A DNA stretch of 64,000 nt, from assembly GCA_026261815.1 (NCBI GenBank), contig JAMPIT010000379.1:8134001-8198000 (forward strand), in the 5' to 3' direction. Below the pieces are notes generated by a model. The model was not told the DNA's origin. It ran no database searches and saw only the letters and a program-made list of their open reading frames with translations. Source of the stretch: Monarcha castaneiventris obscurior. Lineage: Eukaryota > Chordata > Aves > Passeriformes > Monarchidae. Position 1 is the stretch's first letter. Each line of letters opens with the position of its first letter. The position numbers were made by a program, and so were the translations under genes. This document shows, piece by piece, positions 51,201 through 61,656 of this stretch.

Positions 51201-54200
51201 GCACAGTCTGCCTCCTTATTATTGCTAATCCAACCTGCTTTCAAGCACGGTCTGCATCCCATCTCACTTCAGCAGAGATACAGGGAGCTGGTGCAGGCAG
51301 ACAGAGCAGGGTAACAGCTGCAGCCTGATGAGTGGTGGCAGCCAGATAATCTACTGTGATGTCTTGTTGTAGAAAATTTGGGACAATGTAATTTCCCTGG
51401 TTTGACATGGAACCCTTGTCAGAGTAGCATGAGGCTCTACACAGTACACCCAGCCCCTGCATTCTGTAAGCAATATTTATTTCTCTAATACAAAAATTAA
51501 GATTGCTTATGAATGCTCCTAAGGTGGCTTCACATTTTCAGTAGTTTACACGTTAAAGATATGAATACCGATTGCAAAAAGAACTATTTATTCAAGAGGA
51601 AAATGATAGCAGTTCACACTTCTTCCCAGCTTCCTTTCTCTCTCTTTCACTGTCTCCAATGTTATCCTAATTCTTCCTATCAGTGGGTCATGATGCAGGC
51701 TTTTTTGAAACTCTTTTTAAAGTAGATAAAGGGAAAATAATTTTTAGAAAAGGAGTTACTTATCTGAAAAATGATCTAGTTTTCCTCCATTAAATAGAGT
51801 CATGTTCACAAAATTGTGCAAACATCCACTTCTCATAATCCTGCTTCAAAATGGCATCTTACTTGGGCGTGTCTTGCAGGGTTACTGGTTTAGCATGAGA
51901 AAGAATTACAGGTTTGAAGGGCTCTGAATTCTTACAGAATAAGGCTTCATTATGGCAGTTGCACTCAGAGAAACATCCAATAAAAATATTAATGGAAATA
52001 CTGTTTCCAACCAGGTCCCTCTGTGAACATTTTCTTTCTATATTACAATATACTTTCAGTACAGAAAATAAGCATACTCAACTAAAATTAAAATAGCAAT
52101 TAGGCAGGATCGTAACTTGCCTTCAGAACCTGAGTGTGTCCTTTTAGCTTTGTTTAAAGTTTCTATGACTGTTTGAAACTCAAACTCCCTCCCTAGATTT
52201 TTCAGCAGACCTTTATTCGCGCATATTTTTCAGATTTATTTTGTACTGAAAGCTGTAGGCTGAAATTGTACATCTTTTCACCAATCTTGACCATGAGAAT
52301 TTAGATAAATGTAAAACAAAACCTCAAGAAAAGAATATGAATGTCGTATGTGATTCACTACCACAAATTGCATTTACATTCCAAATTATTCCTGAAAGTT
52401 TCTGTGTGAGTACATACCCTAGGGTGCAATTCCAGTACCGGTATTTTTTAACTTTCTAATGTGGGAATGACATTATCTGAGCCTGGTATGGCCTCCTATA
52501 GATACTCAACCATGAGGATGGATGGTAGAGCTGAACCCCACCGTGATTACACAAGTACTACCAGATCTGATGATATGAAAGTAGTATAAATTCACCATTC
52601 TGATTTCTCTGTCCAAACCCACATAAAAGTAGAGGCCTAAGTATCAAGAGAATGATCCTTGAATTCCAGACACCAAAACAGAGATTAAGTAACCTGTGTG
52701 AATAGCTTAATTTGAAAAAATAAAAAAAATTTGAAAGCATGCAGGGTCCATTACAACTAATGAAATTCAGTGAATAAAAATTCAATTAATGAAAATTCAA
52801 TGTAGTTAAGCACTTTGATCTAAAAATTAAGTAAGTAACATTAATTTGTGAAAATTGTGCAAGCTATAAAAGAATACAATCAATTTCTCTATTTATCTGT
52901 ATAGCAGATAAATATTGTTTGCAGAAACTACTTAAACCTTTCAAGCCTATATGTTTCAGATGTGTTTTACAATCATATTACTCAGATCTTCCCTGGTTTG
53001 GATTTCATGATTGATAATTCTCAATACATGGATGCCATCATTTTAGAAGAAACAGGGACGTAGAAGTAAACTAATATTGAGTGTGACTGTATTTGCAGTG
53101 GTGAACAAAAAGTAAAAAGCATTGTACATTCCCAGTAGTCATTACAGTGAATAGAGAGAGTAGAGAGAAAAATGAACAAATGTAACTTACTTTCTTACTA
53201 TATAGCTAGTAGTAACATAGCTCTGTTTTCTAAACTGAATTAATTAACTTTTAACTAAATTTGTCACTAGATTCTCCCTAAAATACTCAAGTATGGAGTC
53301 AAGCCAAGGGTAGTGCTGACTTAAAACTGGATTTCCGCTGCAGAAAAGGTTATCATTGAGAAGAAAAGATTGAAACACACTATGGCTTCATCAGTTACAA
53401 CAGCAATTTATATAACTAAGTATTTAAAAAGAAAGGACCATGAAACATATTTATGCATGATAGATGCTGCTCTCAGTCTCCCCATGAGTGCTGATTTTTG
53501 AATGAAATCAAAGAGTCTGATGGTACTGAAGCAATTGAATTAATACTTTTGGGGCTGAACAGATCTGTCAGGAAGAGAGACAATGCCATAGAGTGTCATT
53601 GTCTTTTCCACTTCATTATTGATTCTCTGTCAGCATACAGCACGCCTGCCTCACTGTGTGGTGCGTACCAGTGTCATGTGCCATGTTTAACACCTGGGCT
53701 CATGGTAACTGGAGAAATGTAGCTCGACAGTCCTTGTCACTGCATTAGCTGGACCAGAAATATCATTTATTCTTCCCTTAAAAAAAAAAAAGGAGTAGGG
53801 AGGAATAAAATTATTTCCCTAACATGGCTGATAGTAAATTCTACTATGAGCATATGCTATGCTATATGTTGTATTATGTTGTATTGAAACTATATTATCT
53901 CCTGTGCAGAAAAGAAAACTCTCAGTTGAAATTTTGAGGCAGATTGTGTGTCATGCTCACAAACACGAAGTGCAAAGGTATTATTACTGAACAGGGAATA
54001 TGGTCTTTTGCCATGGCAGGAAAAGTTACATCGAGTGTCATGCATACAGAATGCCCAGTGAGGTCAAGAGAAATTACATGTTTGTAACAACAAAGTGCGT
54101 GCCCTTGCATTATAACATCTAGGCAGCCTTGCTGTGTGACTTGGGATGTTTGTTACTAGGCATGCAAGTGCTTTCACAATAGGTAATAGCATATTTTCAG

Positions 54201-56597
54201 AGTAATATGACATGCAGTTAATATATGTACTGGGGTAGATGTTTTAAAAATGTTTAAATTTTTTCTGAGCTAGATGGGCAGTATCCATCACACATCACTA
54301 ACTACCGCATACCTGAAAATTATCACAGTCAGTTTCATTCACATCTGTGTTGCTGGGCAAAGTGCATTCAAAAATAAAAGGGTATTTTGTTCAGATCGTG
54401 TGTAAGTCATCACAGAGGACATCCTCATAGGCACATGAAGGAGCTGTGCTTATGTCATTGAGCTCTTGATTTGTATTCTGTTCAATATGTTTTCTCAGTT
54501 CCACAGTTATGCTTCATGTTGGTAGTATTGTGGTGTTTGGAATGTAGAAAAGCTAGGGTCTCATTTTTCTTTCATATAAAGTATAATGGGAATGGTAAGG
54601 GCAAAGTAATTATGCTTTTGGGTTGCTATCTAGTTATCATTAATATTAGTAACAGAGATGCAATGTGTAAAGCTGCTGAGGTATTTAAGGCCATCTCTGT
54701 TAGTGATAGCAAAACTGCAGTACAGTTGCATTCAGTTTGTTCACACACCCAATTATTCCAACGTAGTGTGTGTCACAGTACATTAAAGTAGTTGAGGCTT
54801 TTCATTAAAGTTCTTCTTTTCAGTATGTTGCAAGGTGATCTTAATAATTTTATTTGTTCTCAAAGCAGATACATGAAATCTCAATTCAAATCTGAATTTC
54901 ATTTGCGTATGAGAGTGTTTGCCAGAATAATAATAAAAATGGTAGATACCACTTGCTTTCCTGCATTAATAGCTGTCTTTAAGAACAATTCTTCAGTGAA
55001 TCTTCCAATGTGAGATCACCTAAGGCAAATTTGGATGTGAGGAACTGTACCAGAAAGGAGGTTTGACCCAAAAGAGTCATAATTTCCTGTCCAGCTATGC
55101 ATGTATGGGGGAAAAAAGAGGCTTGTAATTTGTAAAGGCCTGTTGCTGTACAATTTTTGTCGACCCTGCCATATGGAGGAGAATGCAATCACAGACCTAT
55201 GTACTTACAAGTAAGCACCTCTAGGTGGAAAAAGGTGTAGGCCAGTGGGGAAACATATGGTGCAGAGTACACTATTTGCTCTTCCTCCTGTTCTCAAGAC
55301 ACAGTCTGACATCTGCAACATGAATCAGGAAGCTGGAAGAGCTTTGGATTTTACAGTCCTACAGTTCAACTAGGTGGTTTGCCAAAATCTAGCATAATGA
55401 GACTGGAAGGGTTTGAAGGAAACTCCTTACAGAATCCACACCCACATTTTTAATCACCACTTATAAACACAGCTTGTGGAGTTTTTACATTTTAATATGA
55501 ATTTCTCCTAGATTTTTCATTTGTGAATAAGTTAAAATAATAGAAGTGGTCACTTTGGTTAGGGCTACCTTGATTTCCTTAAAAGTAAGAATTGCAGTTT
55601 TGACTCACAAAAAGGCAAAATACACATTTATTATAGACAGACTAATTTGAAAAACAAACAAACAAACCAAACCCAACCCTGAAAGATTAGTGAAATCACT
55701 TAAGTGGCTTGAAAGCTTTTGAATTATTTTGAACAAATACTTCCTTTAATCTCTTGTCTTTTTTTAAAGGGGAAATTAATCATTCTGCTGGTTCAGAAGA
55801 AGGAAAAATGATTACACATACATGCCTTCTTCATTCGCCTGTAGGTAGCTTCTTTTTTAGAAAGGCTCAAACTAATTTCATAGAGAACCATTTTTATACA
55901 CCAAAAGTGTAAGATAACCTGTTGCTTGCTGTTAGATGAGTTTTTAAATGTATGTTATAAAACGTGGTACATTGATTTTTAATAAGGCAGTAACTACTTT
56001 ATATGTGATTTTTGAAGGGTTTTTTTCACTTGGCGTTAACTTAAAAATCCATAAAAATTTTAACCATTAAAATCTTTTTGCATTAAAATCCAAAATTGTA
56101 CCAGAAATGAAGCCGTAATAAAATATATGTTAGAAATCTCTGGAGAATTTGCATTCTAAGGGATTTTACAAGAAATGATTTGGCAAGGTTTATGCAATTG
56201 TTTGCAGAATCATTTGTTCTTAAGAGTTGAAAATAGCATGAGATATGTGTGACATTATATAAGACTAATTGATCCACATGATACCCTGCTTTTATCTATG
56301 ACCTACAACTACTACACCTAAAAGGACTCAAAGTTTCCTATATTCTTTTTCTGGAAACTCTAAAATATATAATCAAGGAAAATCTTTTAGAACCCTAATA
56401 AAGTACCTAACAAGGCTCTGAAGGATAAGAAACTATTAAGTCCAAGTCACTATATTAACTTTCACAGCAAAGAATATCATTAAATCTCTATGAATTCTTA
56501 TAGCTCAGTATTCTCTTAGAATGCTTTCTCAGAACATGTATCATGTGAGGGTTTCACAAAAGAGTTTATAGGAATCTTAGTCCTGTTTCCAATAAAA
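48213..56597. other. AT-rich non-coding DNA, no gene seen
   Basis: Intron-like throughout. The patch 51080-51460 is GC-richer (CTGCAGCCTGATGAGTGG and similar) with open frames on the minus strand. It could be an old unrecognised repeat or a regulatory element, and I cannot assign it. A plus-strand stretch at 55777-55860 is open between weak splice-like borders and is not credible on its own. Confidence 0.55.
49748..49783. repeat. (TTTG)n microsatellite
   Basis: About nine uninterrupted TTTG units, ending in TTGT. The open frames crossing it on both strands owe their length to the repeat (CLFV or TNKQ periodic peptides). Confidence 0.9.
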
Positions 56598-56880
56598 CCA
56601 TAGAATCATAAAATCATAGTATTATTAAGATTGGAAAAGACCTCCAGGATCATCAAGTCCAACTTTTGACTGAACACCACCATGCCAACTAAACCACAGC
56701 ACTGAGTCACGGACAGTCATTTCTTGAACACTTCAAGGGATGGTGACTTCACCACCTCCCTGAGCAGTCTGTTCCAATGCTTAACCACACTCATAGTGAA
56801 AAAATTCTTCCTTATGTCCAGCTGGAACCTCCCCTGGCACAGCTTGAGGCTATTTCCTCGAATCCTGTTTCTAGCTGACA
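56598..56880 (-). mobile_element. CR1 LINE, 3' part of interrupted copy (element A, left piece)
   Basis: The left edge carries the reverse complement of the CR1 3' terminus: tandem AATCATAGAATCAT-like units followed by ATTGGAAAAGACCTCCAGG and ATCATCAAGTCCAACTTT. The element is therefore on the minus strand with its 3' end at the low coordinate. It continues through the 3'-UTR/ORF2 end (TTCCAATGCTTAACCAC, GGAACCTCCCCTGGCACAG) until about 56875. There it stops abruptly at CCTGTTTCTAGC, where the start of a second CR1 appears. The same element resumes at about 57453. No target-site duplication is expected for CR1. Confidence 0.93.
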
Positions 56881-57452
56881 GAAATATAGAATATCCTGAG
56901 GTGGAAGGGACCCAAAAGGATCACCAAAGTCCAAATTCTGGCCTACACAGGACACCCCAAAAATCGCTCGTGCCTGAGATCATTGTCCAAATATTTCTTG
57001 AACTCTGTCAGGCTTGGTGCTGTGACGACATCCCTGGGGAGGCTCTTCCAGTGCCCAAACACCCTCTGGGTAAATATCCTTTTCCTGATATCCAACCTAA
57101 ACTTCCCCTGGCACAACTTCAGGCCATTCCCTTGGGTCTCACCACATAGAAGAGATCAGAGTTTGCCCCTCCTCTTCCCCTCATGAGGAAGCTCTAGACT
57201 GCAATGAGGTCTCCCCTCAGTCTCCTCTTCTCCAGGCTGAGCAGACCAAGTGACCTAAGTTGCTCCTCGTGTGGCTTCCCCTCTTGGTGTTTCACCACCT
57301 TCATAGCTCTTCTTTGGACATTCTCTAATACATCTCCTTGATATTGTGCTGCCCAAAACTGCGCACAGGGCAAAGTACAGTGGGATCATCACCTCCCTCA
57401 GGGAACGAGGGCAAAGCTGTGTCTGGTGCGCCCCAGGGCACGGTTGGTCTTC
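56881..57452 (-). mobile_element. CR1 LINE inserted in element A (element B)
   Basis: Begins with a second CR1 3' terminus of a different subtype (ATATAGAATATCCTGAGGTG, then GAAGGGACCCAAAAGGATCA) and runs through CTTGAACTCTGTCAGGCTTG, TGGGGAGGCTCTTCCAGTGC and CTCCTCTTCTCCAGGCTGAG to GGGCACGGTTGGTCTTCCTG. The element is 5'-truncated at about 570 bp, as is usual for CR1. Frames in this part carry remnants of the C-terminal end of ORF2 with stops and indels. Junctions are accurate to about 15 bp. Confidence 0.9.
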
Positions 57453-57938
57453 CTGGTTGCTTGGAGAAGAGACAAAGCCCCATCTTGCTACAAGCTCCTT
57501 TCAGGTTGTAGGGATAAAAGGCCTCCCCTTGAGCTTCCTTTCCTCCAGGATAAACAACTCCAGTTGCCTCAGCTTCTCCTCAATAGGACATGCTCCAGAC
57601 CCTTCACCAGCTCCACTGCCCTTCTCTGTACATGCCCCAGCACCTCAATGTCCCTGTAGTGAGGGGCCCAGAACTGGACACAAGATTCCAGGTGTGGCCT
57701 CTCCGGTGACAAGTAAAAGGGGACAATCACTGAATCACTGCCCTGGTCCTGCTGGCCACGCTATTTCTGTTACAGGCCAGGATGCCTTTGGCCTTCTTGG
57801 CCACCTGGGCACAAGGCTGGCTCATATTCATTGGGCTGTTGACCAGCACCCTGAGGTCATTTTCCGCTGGGCAGCCTTCCAGCCAATCTGCCCCGAGCCT
57901 GTAACATTGCATGGAGTTGCTGTAACCCAATGTAAATT
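57453..57938 (-). mobile_element. CR1 LINE, 5' remainder of element A with reverse-transcriptase remnant
   Basis: Resumes with GGTTGCTTGGAGAAGAGAC, the sequence that in the intact relative at 60260 directly follows the point where the left piece ends. Minus-strand translation of 57727-57930 retains the C-terminal part of CR1 ORF2 ([14 protein letters not shown], then [20 protein letters not shown]). The catalytic part of the reverse transcriptase lies beyond the 5' truncation at about 57938. The 213-codon plus-strand frame at 57346-57987 is an antisense reading of this repeat and not a gene. Confidence 0.92.
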
Positions 57939-59379
57939 AAATTTCTTCAGAAAAAAAATAGGTAAGTACAAGATAATCATTACGTAACCCAATATTTCAC
58001 TGCAAAAAGTAGCCTAAAAATTAAGTGCAAACTTGTGCTGTATACAAAGTGGAGCAAGCTGGCATTTTTAGCCAGAAGACAGTTGAAGGTAATAGGTAAA
58101 ATGAGAAATGAAGGTTTAGGTAAAATAGATGTTATCATTATCATCACCTTTGATAAAATCTGTTTAGCATTAACACAAACACAAAAACCTGAACTGTGTA
58201 TTTAGATTTTCTTGGTATTCACATAAATATTAAAGGGGAAAAAACAGTGTGAAAGATATTACACAAAACCTCTACTGAATCCATAAAACCTAACATGAAA
58301 AAAGGCCTCAGGATATGCTTGCACAAGAGACCAACAGACAAAAACCATATTTTGCCCTGTGTTAAAAAGGGGGAAAAATGATTTACTAGAGGTAGAATAT
58401 ATGCATTATCTTTGTTTAACAGGTTAGAATATTCTCCTGGCTGGAAGCTCCCTGGCATATGTGAGGGTGAATCAGGACATGTAATTCTCAGCAGTTTCAC
58501 AACTTGATGGCAAGCTGCCAGAAGAGCCAGCAGGTCATTGATTGTTATTGGGGAATCCCCTGACAGTTCCAACCCCCAGGAAAAGAGAGGGAAGGCTGGG
58601 CAGCCAGCCAGGGCTTCACTCCTGCAAAAATCCTAAATGCTGCTCCCTGACTAGTTATGCAAGAACCACATAAACCTTTGGTACTTCTGGCACCCATGAA
58701 ATTCGTGATGAAACATTGAGACAACATAGAGTTTACTTTAATTGTGGGCTGGTGTTGACGTCTTTACTTGACTCACAGCAATGCTACTTCGAAGGGGCAC
58801 CTTTTAGTACACACCTTCTATAGCATGAGTATTTACTTTTATTTGTTATCTGAACCCCAAAAACAAATTATTCACTAATCTGAGCACATCCATGTGATGG
58901 TAGTACAAGTGATATAGCCAGTGGTTGTCACTTTGATCATTTCAGTGCTATGTGATGCACCCAATGGGCATGTGAAATGTATTCCACTGATGCAGGTGGA
59001 TGCATAGGTTACTGTACATTTTGATATTCCATCCAAATGAATGAACCATTTATTCAAAGCTGTTGCCACCACTAGGCTGGGTTTCTATCTTCATGGCACT
59101 GAAGAGGTTGACAGTGATTTTTCAGGAAAACAACTTATGCACCATAGAAATACAGTGCCACACAGTACGGAAAATAGTCTCCACCTAAACATCGGCAAGG
59201 ACAAAAAATAATAATTTCAAAGCATGACTGAGTGAAAAGAGCATTTCCTGGTTTGCATAACACTTTGTTTGCTCAGTGACTGCATAGGAGCAAAGAATTA
59301 ACCTGTCAAGTTGGGTTCTTAATCTAATTTCTTCTTTGTCTTGTCCTTTTAAAACATTTGCTTTTCTGAACACGTTCAG
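57939..59379. other. Non-coding spacer between CR1 copies
   Basis: AT-rich, with a moderately GC-rich stretch at 58430-58690 (GGAAAAGAGAGGGAAGGCTG). No recognised gene or repeat. The 117-codon minus-strand frame at 58219-58572 has no visible family features. A good donor after 57961 (ATAG/GTAAGTAC) follows the CR1 end but has only an 11-nt candidate exon. Confidence 0.5.
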
Positions 59380-59480
59380 GTTTCCATAGGTTCAGGTTCC
59401 ATGAGTTCTCCATGCAGGACTCAGAATATGCTAAAAAATTCCATATAGCAAGTTTCCAAGATGCTTCTTCAAGAGCACAG
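59380..59480 (+). other. Possible 101-nt internal coding exon (weak)
   Basis: An acceptor with pyrimidine-rich lead (TTGCTTTTCTGAACACGTTCAG) and a donor (GCACAG/GTAGGA) bracket 101 nt. They are open in one frame: two bases, then 33 codons (FHRFRFHEFS at the start, ASFQDASSRAQ at the end). Entry is in phase 1 and exit in phase 0. The peptide is plausible in composition but I recognise no family. Alternative acceptors lie inside it (TTCCATAG, GGTTCAG, CATGCAG). A frame of this length has a sizeable chance probability here, and no flanking exon was found. Confidence 0.18.
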
Positions 59481-59988
59481 GTAGGAATTATAAGAAAATA
59501 AATCTGCTGTGTATTTATGAAATCAACATCTGGGATTTTTTCGGAAAAAAAATTCCTGGAGAATCTTGAGAGAGATTGTCTTCTAAACCAGCCAGTTGAT
59601 GGGGGTTTTTCTTTGGACTTCTAAAACACCTAGTGATTAATGAACTGGAAACACTGAGCTGTGCTCAGCAGTTAAATCTTCAGGGAAATGTAGAAATACA
59701 CAGGACAACAGTTACTAAACATTGAACACTTATTGGTTGCTATTGCATATTGCTGGGGAAACAGACTAATTAACAACTTCTTGCAGTTAAAAATCAATAC
59801 TCGGCATAAGAACATATGTTTCAGCTCAACAATTCATTTTATTCAACTGCCTGCTGTAAGTTTGAGGTGATTTAACTATATTCACCCCCAAGGCTGGTGA
59901 TAGGCAACCAGAGGTAACAGAACAGCAGCAGTTTCTTCACCTGCAGGCAGCCACAGCCAGTAGAGCACAGCTAGACCTTTGGCTATTC
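59481..59988. other. Non-coding DNA
   Basis: AT-rich sequence up to the CR1 3' end. Nothing recognised. Confidence 0.6.
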
Positions 59989-61338
59989 AGAATCATGGAA
60001 CCATGGAATTTTTTAGGTTGGAAAAACCTCTAAAATCACTGAGTCTGACCACTAACCCAGCACTGTCAAGTCTTCCACTAAACCCTGTCCCTAGGTGCCA
60101 CATCAACATGTCTTTTAAATATGTTCAGGGATAGTGACCCCAGCACTTCCTTGGGCAGCCTGTTCCAGTTCTTCAAAACCCTTTCCGTGAAGAAATGTTT
60201 CCTGGTCTAAGTCTAAGCCTCCCGTGGCACACCTTGAGGCCATTTCCTCTTGTCCTATCACTGGTTGCCTGGAGAACAGACTGACTCTCCCCTGGCTACA
60301 ACCTCCTTTCAGGTAGTTGTATAGAGTGATAAGGTTTCTGCTGAGCTTCCTATTCTCCAGGCTAAACATCCCCAGCTCTCTCAGCCATTCATCATCACAC
60401 CTGCACTACAAACACCTCACCAGCTCCATTGCCTCTCCCTGGACATTTTCCAGCAACTCAATGTCTTTCTTGTAATGAGGAGCCTGAACACAGCATGTGA
60501 GGTGCAGCCTCACCAGTGCCAAGTACAGAGGCATGATTCCTGCCCTGGTCCTGCTGGCCACACTATTGCTGATACAAGCCAGGATGCCATTGGCCTTCTT
60601 GGCCACCTGGGCACACTCTGGCTCATATTCAGCTACTGTCGACCAGCACCCCCAAGTCCTTTCCCACTGGACAACTTTCCATCCACTCTGCCCCCAGCCT
60701 GTGGCACTGCCTGGGGTTGTTGCCACCCAAGTACAGAAATCAACACTTTATGTTGTTGAACCTCATATCACTGGCCTCAGCCCATCATTTCAGCCTGTCC
60801 AGATCCCTCTGCAGAGCCTTCCTACACTCCAGCAGCTCAACATTCCCACCCAACTTGGTGTTGGCTATGAACTGTCTGAGAGTTCTCTTCATCCCCTCAT
60901 CCATACTGTCAATAAAGACATTAAACAGGACTGTCCCCAATACTGAGCTGGTCACCACTTGTGACAGGCTGCCAGCTGGATGTATCTCCATTCACCACCA
61001 CTCTCTGGGCCCAGCCATCCAGCCAGGTTTTTACCCAGTGAACTGTGCACCCATTGAAGCCATAAGCAGCCAGTTCCTCCAGGAGAATGCTGTGCCAAAG
61101 TCTTTACTAAGGTCCGGATTGACAACATCCACAACCTTTCTCTCATCCACTAGATTGGTCACCTAGTCATAAATGGAAATCAAGCTGGTCAAGCAGGACC
61201 GGCCTCACATACACCTCTGCTGGCTGGGCCTGGTTCCCTGGTTGTGCTGTGCATGGTGTGGGATGGCCTTCAAGATGATCTGCCCCATGGTCTTCTCCAA
61301 CACCAAGGTCAGGCTGACAGGCCTGAAGTGATTTCAGG
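59989..61338 (-). mobile_element. CR1 LINE, about 1.35 kb, 5'-truncated (element C)
   Basis: The low-coordinate edge is the CR1 3' end in reverse complement (AGAATCATGGAACCATGG, TTTTTTAGGTTGGAAAAACC). Minus-strand frames then give, in order toward the 5' end, [14 protein letters not shown] (60115-60369), [20 protein letters not shown] and [16 protein letters not shown] sequence (60406-60726), and VLGTVLFNVFIDSMDEG with RDLDRLK (60785-60991). These are blocks of the CR1 reverse transcriptase C-terminal half. The catalytic FADD box is present only as FIANTKLGG, so both aspartates are lost, and the frames are broken by stops and indels. The copy cannot mobilise itself. It is the same type as element A (same order GTCCTGCTGGCCAC, GGCCTTCTTGGCCACCTGGG). 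It ends near 61338. Confidence 0.94.
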
Positions 61339-61570
61339 GTAATGGAATCAGAAAACTTTTCAATAAACAAGTCTTGCATTTAAGCTTTATATAAGCTAGT
61401 TTCTTGAATTTTTGCTGTTAGATCAGCATCCAAATAAATCCCCCATCATTTTATTACAGTTGTGTATGGAAAGGGTCACCACTGCCTGTACTTCTCTAAA
61501 AATGGCTGGAAATAATTCTACTTCAGGACTTTACCCTGATGATCTATTAAACGCTTATTATGAGCAAATG

Positions 61571-61656
61571 CAAACTCTATCTTTGAACTCATCTTCAGCA
61601 TCAATATCAGAATCAAACTCTACCTTTAAAATCATCTTCAACATCAATACCAGAAT
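61571..61656. repeat. 43-bp tandem duplication, two copies
   Basis: Copies at 61571-61613 and 61614-61656 abut exactly and match at 38 of 43 positions (differences at copy positions 10, 15, 18, 28 and 38). Both begin CAAACTCTA and end CAGAAT. The unit is not a multiple of three. It lies about 230 bp beyond the end of CR1 element C. The divergence suggests an old duplication. Confidence 0.85.

Noticed and set aside
55777..55860. Plus-strand 84-nt open segment between splice-like borders
   Set aside because: The acceptor is AAAG and the donor is GTAGCT, both poor; 25 open codons are not significant.
56724..57149. 141-codon plus-strand open frame
   Set aside because: Antisense reading that runs across the junction of CR1 elements A and B.
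57346..57987. 213-codon plus-strand open frame, the longest in the window
   Set aside because: It lies entirely on the antisense strand of nested CR1 sequence; CR1 ORF2 remnants read on the minus strand of the same bases.
60497..61166. Two overlapping 149-codon plus-strand frames
   Set aside because: Antisense readings through CR1 element C, with no protein-like features of their own.
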